Positions 41,944 through 48,703 of a stretch of DNA of 48,703 nucleotides are shown here, piece after piece. The notes under the pieces are model-generated. The model did no database searches. It was not told the DNA's origin and worked only from the letters and a program-made list of their open reading frames with translations. This DNA is from an uncultured Bacteroidales bacterium (GTDB taxonomy: Bacteria > Bacteroidota > Bacteroidia > Bacteroidales > UBA932): NCBI GenBank assembly GCA_949296645.1, contig CASFPH010000016.1, positions 1 to 48,703 on the forward strand, written 5' to 3'. Both the position numbers and the translations under genes were made by a program. The first letter of the stretch is position 1. The number at the start of each line of letters is the position of its first letter.

Positions 41944-43305
41944 ATGACGAAGGACCACAAAGAGATATTATCACGTCTGAAATCGTATCATGCAAGCGGT
42001 TCCACGCAGGATGCCGCTGCAAGAAAAAATGTTCTCCGTAAATTGAGGGAAAACATCTCCCTTATGGAGAACGACATATGCGAGGCCCTGTACAGGGATC
42101 TGGGAAAAACACCGGAGGAGAGTTTTCTGACCGAAACGGGGATGGTTATGGAGAGTCTGAAATATTTCATTTCTTCTCTCGGAAAACTGTCTCGTCCGAA
42201 AAGGGCGGGAATTGCGGTTTCACAGATTCCGGGCAGGGCCCGCATCGTTCCGCAACCATACGGAACCGTTCTTATAATAAGTCCGTGGAACTATCCTTTT
42301 CTCCTGGCTCTGGATCCGCTTGTCGCTGCAATCGCCGCCGGTAACTGCGTTGTGCTGAAACCGAGCGAGTATGCTCCTGTCACGGCTGCAGTTGTGGAAA
42401 AGCTGATTTCAGAGAGTGTTCCGTCAGAATGGGTTTCTGTTATCCAGGGAGATGCCGGAGTTTCGGAATCTTTGCTTGACGAAAAATTCGACTATATATT
42501 CTATACCGGTGGAAAAAGAGTGGGGCGGATTATACTTCAGAAAGCTGCCGTTAATCTTGTCCCGGTAACGCTTGAACTTGGAGGAAAGAGTCCCGTGATT
42601 GTCTGCCGGGATGCAGATGTGAAGACGGCGGCAAGAAGGATAGTGTTCGGAAAGTATCTGAACAGCGGACAGACATGTGTTGCTCCGGACTATCTGCTAG
42701 TCCAGGAAGAAATCCATGATGAACTGATGACTGCCATGATTTCTGAAATCGACAGGATGTATCCTGACGGGAATTGCGGAAAAATAATTACCCGCGGTCA
42801 TTATGACAGGCTTGTACGTCTTATGGAAAATCAGAATATAATTCATGGGGGCAAGTGTGACAGTTTTTCAATGACCATAAGCCCGACAATTCTGGATAGT
42901 CCCGATCCAGGCTCGGCAATCATGCAGGAAGAGATATTCGGACCTCTTTTACCTGTCCTGACATTCAAGGAAGAAAGCCAGGCTGTCGGATATATAAAGG
43001 GCGGCGAAAAGCCTCTTGCTGCATATATCTTCTGCGGAAGCAAAAAAAGAGGTATGAAAATTGCCAATTCATTCAGTTTCGGAGGGGGATGTGTCAATGA
43101 TACTGTCCTGCATCTGGCGAGTACACGCCTTCCGTTCGGCGGAGTAGGGGAGAGCGGGATGGGCTGTTACCACGGCAAGTACGGTTTCGATACATTCACA
43201 CATTACAAGAGTATGCTTGTAAGAGGTACATTTTTAGACCCTCCGTTGAGATATCGTCCTTTTGGAAAATGGAAAAAAAGAATACTTAAAGCAGTTTTAG
43301 GATAA
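41944..43305 (+). CDS. Aldehyde dehydrogenase family protein
   Basis: The ~453-residue enzyme is a class-3-type NAD(P)+-dependent aldehyde dehydrogenase. It has the SPWNYPFLLALDPLVAAIAAGNCVVLKPSE cofactor region (key PWN-P, KPSE), YTGGKRVGRIILQKA, the catalytic base LELGGKSP, the nucleophile SGQTCVAPD, and EEIFGPLLPVLTF. The C-terminal hydrophobic GKWKKRILKAVLG tail is typical of the fatty-aldehyde/class 3 group. Start is the ATG at 41944, since TTG 41911 lies within the hairpin region. It heads a run of genes with small gaps (19, 27 and 9 bases) reaching the adenine deaminase. Confidence 0.9.
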   Translation: MTKDHKEILSRLKSYHASGSTQDAAARKNVLRKLRENISLMENDICEALYRDLGKTPEESFLTETGMVMESLKYFISSLGKLSRPKRAGIAVSQIPGRARIVPQPYGTVLIISPWNYPFLLALDPLVAAIAAGNCVVLKPSEYAPVTAAVVEKLISESVPSEWVSVIQGDAGVSESLLDEKFDYIFYTGGKRVGRIILQKAAVNLVPVTLELGGKSPVIVCRDADVKTAARRIVFGKYLNSGQTCVAPDYLLVQEEIHDELMTAMISEIDRMYPDGNCGKIITRGHYDRLVRLMENQNIIHGGKCDSFSMTISPTILDSPDPGSAIMQEEIFGPLLPVLTFKEESQAVGYIKGGEKPLAAYIFCGSKKRGMKIANSFSFGGGCVNDTVLHLASTRLPFGGVGESGMGCYHGKYGFDTFTHYKSMLVRGTFLDPPLRYRPFGKWKKRILKAVLG

Positions 43306-43324
43306 TTTCAGAAAATCGTTATTT

Positions 43325-43840
43325 ATGAGAAAATCAAGCAGGGAAATGGACAGTGCATGGGCACTGGAGGTTCTGCGGAAAGCCCCTTATATTACAGTAA
43401 GTTTTACCAGACCGGACGGTTCCGCATACGGTCTTCCTCTTTCACTTGCATGTACAAGCGATGATATCTGGTATTTCCATTGCGCTCTTGAAGGCGATAA
43501 ACTGGATGCGATTGCCGCACATCCGGAAGTATGTCTTTCTGCAGTGACAAAATGTGCTCCTACTATAGGTCCGAAAGACGGCTCGTTTACGCTCCAGTAC
43601 CATTCCGCAATTGCTTTTGGAATTGCCGAACCTGTAACGGATGATGAGGAAAAAATATCGGCTCTCAGAGCTATATGCCTGAGGTTCCTTCCAGATCATA
43701 TGAACGCATTCGACGATGCGATCAGGCGCAGCCTGCACCGTACGGCAGTAGTCAGAATAACCTTGACATCGCTTCCTACCGGAAAACGCAAGCAATATGA
43801 CAAAAACGGTGAGGAGATGAAGTACGGCAGAATGGATTAA
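43325..43840 (+). CDS. Pyridoxamine 5'-phosphate oxidase-like (Nim-like) flavoprotein
   Basis: The 171-residue product fits the Nim/PNPOx-like split-barrel group. It has an N-terminal MDSAWALEVLRKAPYITVSFTRPDGSAYGLPLSL (key pattern ITVSF-x-x-x-DG-x-x-Y-x-x-PLS), then IWYFHCALEGDKLDAIAAHPEVCLSAV with the conserved FHCA-EG-K. YHSAIAFGIAEPVTD follows. Nim proteins of Bacteroides reduce 5-nitroimidazoles such as metronidazole to inactive amines; many homologues with this pattern have other, unknown roles, and resistance cannot be inferred from sequence alone. It follows the dehydrogenase gene by 19 bases. Confidence 0.82.
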   Translation: MRKSSREMDSAWALEVLRKAPYITVSFTRPDGSAYGLPLSLACTSDDIWYFHCALEGDKLDAIAAHPEVCLSAVTKCAPTIGPKDGSFTLQYHSAIAFGIAEPVTDDEEKISALRAICLRFLPDHMNAFDDAIRRSLHRTAVVRITLTSLPTGKRKQYDKNGEEMKYGRMD

Positions 43841-43867
43841 TTTAGAAAAAACAACGGTGATTTTATT

Positions 43868-44230
43868 ATGCCTACCCATCTTGTAATATCTAAAGGAACG
43901 GAGTTGCTGAGGGTTCCTCTCGATGCGTTGATGTACGTATCGGCGGATGGGAATTATTCTACAGTTGTGACAAGAGATTCGCGTGCCACTCTTCTTACAA
44001 TGCAGCTCGGAAGGGTAGAGACACTAATTTCCGAGCAGCTTGGCAGCAGTGGAAATGTTTTCATAAGGGCGGGCCGAGGTCTTATCATCAATTCGGAGTA
44101 TATAAATTTCATTGATGTATCAAGGCAGATACTTGTCCTTTCGGACTGTTCCGGAAGCCGGCATGAATTGTCGGCATCGAGAGAAGTATTGGCTAAATTG
44201 AAAGAATATATAGAAAGTACCGTTAAATAG
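43868..44230 (+). CDS. Stand-alone LytTR DNA-binding protein
   Basis: The 120-residue protein consists almost only of a LytTR domain. It has VPLDALMYVSADGNYSTVVT (key strand with the conserved 'SxGNY'), a LLTMQLGRVETLI helix, FIRAGRGLIINSEYINFID (key FIR-RG-IIN-xYI), and a terminal ELSASREVLAKLKEYIES. There is no receiver or membrane part, so regulation must come from another protein or from ligand binding. It is 27 bases after the Nim-like gene and 9 bases before the NAGPA-like gene, and is a candidate regulator of this cluster. Confidence 0.85.
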   Translation: MPTHLVISKGTELLRVPLDALMYVSADGNYSTVVTRDSRATLLTMQLGRVETLISEQLGSSGNVFIRAGRGLIINSEYINFIDVSRQILVLSDCSGSRHELSASREVLAKLKEYIESTVK

Positions 44231-44239
44231 GCATTTCGT

Positions 44240-45175
44240 ATGGGAAAGGAAAAAGATATAAAGGATGATGAAATAAGAATTATCGGTGTACCTGAGAGTG
44301 CCGGAGGAAAAGGAGCGTATAAAAAATCACTGTGGGAGCGTATCTCATCAATAGCACCGGCTGCAGCAATCGTAGCCATTGTTGCGGCAATATGCCTTGC
44401 CGTATGGTTTATTCCGGGACGCGGATATGTTGTCCACGGTGATGCGGTAGCGGTATCCGGATTGAACGTGGAGGAGCCTGGAGATGAACATTCAACATCT
44501 GACCTGCCTTCTGAAAACGGAGATATTCCGTATCTCGGAAATTATTCAGATATGGAAGGCGATGCATATACAGAACATCTGAGGGATACAGTCAATGATA
44601 TTCCGCTCGATATCTTTATCCCGCACAATGCTTCACCTGGTCTGTATCTCGGTGTTCCGGAACTTTCCGACAGAAGGATTGTTTTTGCGACACGTGCTGC
44701 GGATGTTCGTGCGGACAACGGAAAAATAGTTGGAGCATTCGTGCTTGACGGCCAACCTTTATCGTGGGGACTTTCCAAAAAAGGATACTGCGGTATCATT
44801 GACGGAAATATAACCATAGGGGTTGCGGACAATTCTCCTCTTTTCGAGGAAGCGACGGAAAAGGGCGGTTGTTTTTTCAGGCAGTATCCTCTTGTAGACA
44901 ACGGAGTGCCTGTGGAAAATGCTCCGAAGGGGAAATCCATACGGAAGGCTGTTTGCGACAGAAACGGTGAAATAATGGTCGTAATGAGTATTACTCCTGA
45001 ATCATTCCATGATTTTTCACAGGCTCTTGCGGACATGGGTATCAGAAACGCTATTTATCTTGCCGGCGGAACTTCGTTCGGATATTACAGGGACAAACAC
45101 GGTAATCAGAACATCATCCATGAGAGGAAAGGCAAGGCTTATCAATACGAAAATTTCATCATATGGTATGAGTAA
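44240..45175 (+). CDS. Membrane-anchored phosphodiester glycosidase-like protein (NAGPA domain)
   Basis: The 311-residue protein has a basic cytoplasmic head, a single transmembrane helix (about residues 37-58, APAAAIVAIVAAICLAVW) and an extracytoplasmic domain. That domain shows the NAGPA/phosphodiester-glycosidase order: RIVFATRAADVRADNGKIVGAFVLDGQ, GYCGIIDGNITIGVADN, CDRNGEIMVVMSITPES, and the late FSQALADMGIRNAIYLAGGTSFGYYRDKHG, where the 'YL-GG-S' segment parallels the 'LDGGGSS' family motif in weakened form. It may remove a capping sugar or process glycan phosphodiesters, as guess. Its last bases overlap the adenine deaminase start by 8. Confidence 0.7.
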   Translation: MGKEKDIKDDEIRIIGVPESAGGKGAYKKSLWERISSIAPAAAIVAIVAAICLAVWFIPGRGYVVHGDAVAVSGLNVEEPGDEHSTSDLPSENGDIPYLGNYSDMEGDAYTEHLRDTVNDIPLDIFIPHNASPGLYLGVPELSDRRIVFATRAADVRADNGKIVGAFVLDGQPLSWGLSKKGYCGIIDGNITIGVADNSPLFEEATEKGGCFFRQYPLVDNGVPVENAPKGKSIRKAVCDRNGEIMVVMSITPESFHDFSQALADMGIRNAIYLAGGTSFGYYRDKHGNQNIIHERKGKAYQYENFIIWYE

Positions 45176-46865
45176 AGTTTTAAATTCCGAAATACACGAA
45201 AAATACTTTTCCCGATCTTCATGTCAGGAAACTGGAGCACAGGTTTTCAAGGGCTATATTGTAGATGTTCCGGAAAGGAGCGTGTTTCCAGGAGAAATAC
45301 ATGTAATGGACGGTGTTATCGTTGCACGGGAATGTCTTGAGTCTGTACCTGAAGGCTCTCCTTTTTATCTGCCGGGTTTTACGGATGCACATATCCATAT
45401 CGAAAGTTCGATGATGATTCCGGAAAATTTTGCAAAAGTAGCCGTTACGCATGGAGTAGTGAATGCCGTCTGTGATCCGCATGAGATAGCCAACGTATTA
45501 GGTGTGCCCGGAATAGAGTTCATGATTGAAAATGCACGTAATTCACGGTTCAATTTCTGTTTCGGACTTCCTTCATGTGTGCCGTCCTCTCATCTTGAAA
45601 CTGCCGGGGCCGTTATTGATGCTGGAATGACAGAAGAACTTATAAAAAGGGAAGATCTGCATTTTCTTGCAGAAATGATGAATTACCCCGGAGTAATTTT
45701 CGGGGACAGTGAGGTGATGAGGAAGATAGAGGCAGCCCGTAAAGCAGGAAAGAAGATTGACGGACATGCCCCAGGAGTGACAGGTGAAGATATTGCAGGA
45801 TATGCTTCGGCGGGAATAACAACCGATCATGAGTGTGTTACGCTGGCTGAAGCCCGTGAAAAGGTAAAGAACGGTATGAAGATAATTGTAAGGGAAGGGA
45901 GTGCGGCGCGTAATTTCGATGTCCTGTATCCGATAATAGATGAATCTCCTGAAAATACTATGCTGTGTTCTGACGACAGACATCCTGATGATCTTGTAAA
46001 CGGGCATATTGACGATATGGTACGCCGCGGAATCGGGAAAGGCTTACAGTTGTGGAATATCTTAGATGCAGCATGTGTCAATCCGGTGAAACATTACGGT
46101 CTGCCTGCCTGTTTAATGCAGAAAGGAGACAGGGCTACCTTCATTGCAGTAGACAATCTGACTGATTTTGAAGTGCAGACAACGGTCATTGACGGTCATA
46201 TCGTTTATGATCGCTGCAGCGGAGTAAATGCGGAGGCTATTGCCTGTGGAAATAATCCGGTACATGTTCTGAATAATTTCGTGGCCGGACGCATAACTGA
46301 GAAAGACATTGCATTTGATATTCCTGCCGGAAGAACAGTCAATGTCATTGTTGCAAAGGACGGTGAACTGATAACTTCAAGGGAGAAAACATGTACCGAC
46401 ATGTTTTCAGATTCCATGGTCCAGAAATTAATCGTCTATAACCGTTACGGGAACGGAACTCCCAAAGTCGGTTTCATCAAGGGCTTCGGACTTGAAAAGG
46501 GGGCTTTCGGAACAACTGTAGCTCATGACAGTCACAATATAGTTGCGACAGGTGCTTCTGATGCTGAAATAGTACAGGTCATAAACACGTTGATCGGATC
46601 CAAAGGTGGACTTTGTGTCTCATGTGAAGGTAATACCGACATTCTGCCTCTGCCGATAGCTGGAATCATGTCTCCTGGAACCGGAGAAGAGATTTCCGTA
46701 AAATACCGGCAACTCGACAAAATGGTCAAACTCCTCGGATGCCGTATGAAATCCCCGTTCATCACATTGTCATTCATGGCTCTTCCTGTTATAAAGGATA
46801 TCAAGCTTACTGATAAGGGACTGGTGGATGTCAATGCTTTTGATTTTATCAGTCTGGTTGAATAG
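45168..46865 (+). CDS. ade: Adenine deaminase
   Basis: The ~565-residue enzyme matches bacterial adenine deaminase (Ade). The metal-binding amidohydrolase motif lies in LPGFTDAHIHIESSMMIPE, followed by AVCDPHEIANVLGVPG. FGLPSCVPSSHLE and HAPGVTGEDIAGYASAGITTDHE carry further metal ligands, and SDDRHPDDLVNGHIDDMVRR is typical of this family. The C-terminal VAHDSHNIVATGASD segment is also conserved. It deaminates adenine to hypoxanthine in purine salvage. The ATG at 45168 (MSKVLNSEIHEKYF) is chosen because the extended frame would run back into the preceding gene. It overlaps that gene by 8 bases. Confidence 0.92.
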   Translation: MSKVLNSEIHEKYFSRSSCQETGAQVFKGYIVDVPERSVFPGEIHVMDGVIVARECLESVPEGSPFYLPGFTDAHIHIESSMMIPENFAKVAVTHGVVNAVCDPHEIANVLGVPGIEFMIENARNSRFNFCFGLPSCVPSSHLETAGAVIDAGMTEELIKREDLHFLAEMMNYPGVIFGDSEVMRKIEAARKAGKKIDGHAPGVTGEDIAGYASAGITTDHECVTLAEAREKVKNGMKIIVREGSAARNFDVLYPIIDESPENTMLCSDDRHPDDLVNGHIDDMVRRGIGKGLQLWNILDAACVNPVKHYGLPACLMQKGDRATFIAVDNLTDFEVQTTVIDGHIVYDRCSGVNAEAIACGNNPVHVLNNFVAGRITEKDIAFDIPAGRTVNVIVAKDGELITSREKTCTDMFSDSMVQKLIVYNRYGNGTPKVGFIKGFGLEKGAFGTTVAHDSHNIVATGASDAEIVQVINTLIGSKGGLCVSCEGNTDILPLPIAGIMSPGTGEEISVKYRQLDKMVKLLGCRMKSPFITLSFMALPVIKDIKLTDKGLVDVNAFDFISLVE

Positions 46866-46900
46866 ATTTACGCAGATATAATTAACTTAAAAAACAGAAT

Positions 46901-47200
46901 ATGATAATATTGACTTCACGTATGTCCGTAAGGACAGAAAGTATTGAGGCTTTCATCAGAATTGCCGAAGTTGTTATAAAGGAGACCAGAAAAGAAGCCG
47001 GATGTCTTGAATATGAATTGTTTCAGGATCCACTTCACCCCGAGAAATTCATGTTTTATGAAATATATGCAGACAGTGAGGCTCAGCAGTTTCATTCCCG
47101 TCAGCCTTATCTGGAAGAATTCAGACGACTGAGGGAACCGATGCTGCAATATTCGCCTGTCCTGAAGATTTACAATGCAACATTGCAGAAATTATCTTAG
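46901..47200 (+). CDS. Antibiotic biosynthesis monooxygenase (ABM)-domain protein
   Basis: The 99-residue protein is a dimeric ferredoxin-like ABM/YgiN-type fold: IILTSRMSVRTESIEAFIRIAEVVIKETRKEAGCLEYELFQDP (key ETR-E-GC-EYE) and KFMFYEIYADSEAQQFHSRQPYL (F-Y-E-Y, H-x-x-x-H-like). Relatives such as YgiN act as quinol monooxygenases; many others are unassigned. It is 35 bases after adenine deaminase and probably the last gene of that run. Its end overlaps the convergent AlkZ-related gene by 9 bases. Confidence 0.85.
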   Translation: MIILTSRMSVRTESIEAFIRIAEVVIKETRKEAGCLEYELFQDPLHPEKFMFYEIYADSEAQQFHSRQPYLEEFRRLREPMLQYSPVLKIYNATLQKLS

Positions 47201-47860
47201 CAGGGAGTTGTATTTCTGTTCCGGAAGACCGGGCAAAATATGTCTGAAGTGACGCAATATGCGTTCACGTGATTCTTGCGGTGATCTGTCGGGACAGCAT
47301 GATTCTTTTCCGAAAAGTTTTTCAGGGGTTGTAAGCAATGACATTCCCCAACCGTATCGGCGACCGTGACTGTCATTCCGGTAGACGAAGTCTTCCGTTA
47401 CGATGTAGCATCCCATTTCAAGGCGTGTCAGAAAGGCACCGAATCGGCTACGCATTTTCGGGCCCGTAAATTCGCAGGCTGCACGGAGATCGCGGGTGAT
47501 AAGACTTCCCTGATCTCTCAATATGAAAAGGATGCACTCTTCAATGGTTCCTTCCTCAGGCTGCGGATATATGCTTCTGCGATAATTGCAGAAATCAGGC
47601 CACCATTCGCTGCTGATGAATGTAGCCTTGCCGTCTATGAATTTACCATAGGCGCATCCGCTTTCCTGAAGTATGGAACCTTTCCATTCCCATAACGGCC
47701 ATTCCCATCCTCCATCGGGCAATGGTCTGTATCGGCACTCTTCATCCATGACTTCTTCTGCGGACCAACCTTCGATTTTTGCCGGCAGCAGGGGCAGGAA
47801 TCCTATATGACCGATATAGTCTATAAGTTCGGCGCATGAGTGTAGAGCATTCTGTTTCAT
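47192..47860 (-). CDS. AlkZ-related protein
   Basis: The 222-residue product resembles a short version of the winged-helix YcaQ/AlkZ DNA glycosylase group. It has an aromatic DGGWEWPLWEWKGSILQESGCAYGKF, a WWPDFCNYRR segment, and a helical wing IEECILFILRDQGSLITRDLRAACEFTGPKMRSRFGAFLTRLEMGCYIV with the KMR-R-F-x-x-x-LTRLE pattern of this family. AlkZ-type enzymes unhook interstrand crosslinks. The short form lacks the QxQ/QxD catalytic motif that I could identify, so glycosylase activity is uncertain. It is read convergently to the ABM gene and probably has its own promoter upstream of 47860. Confidence 0.7.
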   Translation of the reverse strand: MKQNALHSCAELIDYIGHIGFLPLLPAKIEGWSAEEVMDEECRYRPLPDGGWEWPLWEWKGSILQESGCAYGKFIDGKATFISSEWWPDFCNYRRSIYPQPEEGTIEECILFILRDQGSLITRDLRAACEFTGPKMRSRFGAFLTRLEMGCYIVTEDFVYRNDSHGRRYGWGMSLLTTPEKLFGKESCCPDRSPQESRERILRHFRHILPGLPEQKYNSLLR

Positions 47861-47879
47861 ATTGACGATTGTTCCTTTT

Positions 47880-48539
47880 TTATTTTTTCTTTTTTACAGC
47901 CCTGATATTGCATCCGTCCGCACATGTTCTTGTTATACTCCACATTACATCTCCGTTGTCTATTCCAAGATAATAGGCGCTGCTGCTTCCGGCAGGTCTT
48001 TCTCCGATCCAGTAAGCACCGCTGCTGCCGTATCCTTTCAGTTCCGTTCCTGAACGATGACCTGTGGCAGGAAAGAATATGCTGTTTCCGTTGGGGCCTG
48101 TAACCTTTTGCCCTTGAATGCCCTTATATGTAGCATTTTCCCATTTGCATTTGTTTATGAGTTCGAGCAGTTCTTCCTCGGCAGGCATTCTCCAGCCTTC
48201 GCCCCATGCTGCATTTGCGACATCGTATCCACCTCCCAGAATGGTTGTACCTACGGTTATCTTGTCCCAATAACCCTCTTCATCATAGTGTTTATAGGTT
48301 TCCAGTGTATAATCCGCTTTCGGAGTGGTTTCTCCCCATGCATAATACCATCCGGATTCTTCCGGACTTTCAGCACCGATGTTCCATGCGGCCCAGTCGA
48401 CGCTTAGACCTAAATTTACCGTTTGTCCGGAAGTTATTTCCGCATCGCCGCTTCCTTTTTTTTCAATCGTATTGCAACTTGACGCCATAAAGACGAGTAT
48501 TGAAAGCCAAATGCGTATTGAATTCTCCAACTTTGCCAT
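47880..48539 (-). CDS. FISUMP-like lipoprotein
   Basis: The 219-residue product begins MAKLENSIRIWLSILVF and has lipobox MASSC (cysteine about residue 22). The mature part has the Bacteroidota surface-protein pattern VNLGLSVDWAAWNIGAESPEESGWYYAWGET, followed by GWRMPAEEELLELINKCKWE and NSIFFPATGHRSG, YGSSGAYWIGER, and a closing CNIRAVKK. This resembles FISUMP (Fibrobacter succinogenes major paralogous) domains, which are of unknown function. It likely sits on the cell surface, anchored by lipid. Its promoter is in the final region of the window. Confidence 0.75.
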   Translation of the reverse strand: MAKLENSIRIWLSILVFMASSCNTIEKKGSGDAEITSGQTVNLGLSVDWAAWNIGAESPEESGWYYAWGETTPKADYTLETYKHYDEEGYWDKITVGTTILGGGYDVANAAWGEGWRMPAEEELLELINKCKWENATYKGIQGQKVTGPNGNSIFFPATGHRSGTELKGYGSSGAYWIGERPAGSSSAYYLGIDNGDVMWSITRTCADGCNIRAVKKKK

Positions 48540-48562
48540 TTGTGTATAAATTTAATAATATA

Positions 48563-48570
48563 CAAAGGTA
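48563..48570 (-). promoter_or_regulatory. Putative -7 element of the FISUMP-like lipoprotein gene
   Basis: The minus strand reads TACCTTTG, matching TAnnTTTG, 23 bases upstream of the ATG at 48539. The rest of 48571-48703 shows no gene; the window ends there. Confidence 0.5.
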
Positions 48571-48703
48571 GAAAAATTATAAGATTAGGATTTCTTATGT
48601 AAGATCATTAGTGTCCGGTAAAAAATCATGAAAGTTCTTTGAAAGTATTGAGAGTTAGGTATTTATAGGGATTTTTCGAGTCAACCGATTTGAATTTATC
48701 TTT

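Noticed and set aside
48605-48703. Sequence near the window end with a possible insertion-sequence-like end (GTGTCCGGTAAAA)
   Set aside because: No transposase frame or second inverted repeat is in the window, so a mobile element cannot be supported.

Overview
The window comes from a bacterial chromosome of the order Bacteroidales (phylum Bacteroidota). Support for this includes TAnnTTTG-type promoter elements (clearest before the genes at 984 and 17003), the absence of strong Shine-Dalgarno sequences, Bacteroidota-type lipoproteins and signal peptides, an OprO/OprP-like porin, a BlaI/M56-peptidase pair with C-terminal plug-like repeats, and FISUMP- and DKNYY-type surface proteins. The moderate G+C content does not settle the genus. 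I saw no rRNA, tRNA, CRISPR array, transposase or phage structural gene.

Layout. 1-13.4 kb holds mostly housekeeping and accessory enzymes: a DKNYY-repeat protein, a membrane-anchored MutS-like ATPase, a metallophosphoesterase, a small phage-associated fold protein with an AlkD-like DNA glycosylase, a propeller lipoprotein, an alpha/beta hydrolase with a lipoprotein, a SIMPL protein, a decayed propeller gene, a zinc alcohol dehydrogenase, an RluA-type pseudouridine synthase and a POT peptide transporter. 13.6-15.4 kb is a two-gene AAA ATPase + RloB (AbiL/RloAB-like) module, probably anti-phage. 15.4-20.8 kb holds PhzF, a methyltransferase, a BlaI/BlaR-type pair with a clear palindromic operator, a BASS transporter and exonuclease III. 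20.9-26.6 kb is a methionine/one-carbon operon: a CobW-family GTPase, metH and metF.

26.6-31.1 kb holds a large four-module NPCBM-like secreted protein with an embedded glycine-zipper segment, a DUF1963 protein and a HAD phosphatase. 31.1-39.2 kb is the most interesting part. It is a minus-strand run of seven genes: a DUF47/PhoU-like protein, a polytopic membrane protein with a LuxR-type HTH, an OprO/P-like porin, a divergent CYTH-like protein, a canonical CYTH protein, an SLC13/DASS permease and an unrecognised two-helix membrane protein. I read it as a candidate phosphate or polyphosphate (or related anion) uptake and processing system. The upstream 477-base noncoding region holds two contiguous 11-bp direct repeats whose spacing resembles a PHO box.

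39.7-48.7 kb holds an AraC regulator divergent from an alpha/beta hydrolase, then a plus-strand run (aldehyde dehydrogenase, Nim-like flavoprotein, LytTR protein, phosphodiester glycosidase-like membrane protein, adenine deaminase, ABM monooxygenase). The window closes with an AlkZ-related protein and a FISUMP-like lipoprotein. All functions are read from motifs and context by eye; no database search was run.
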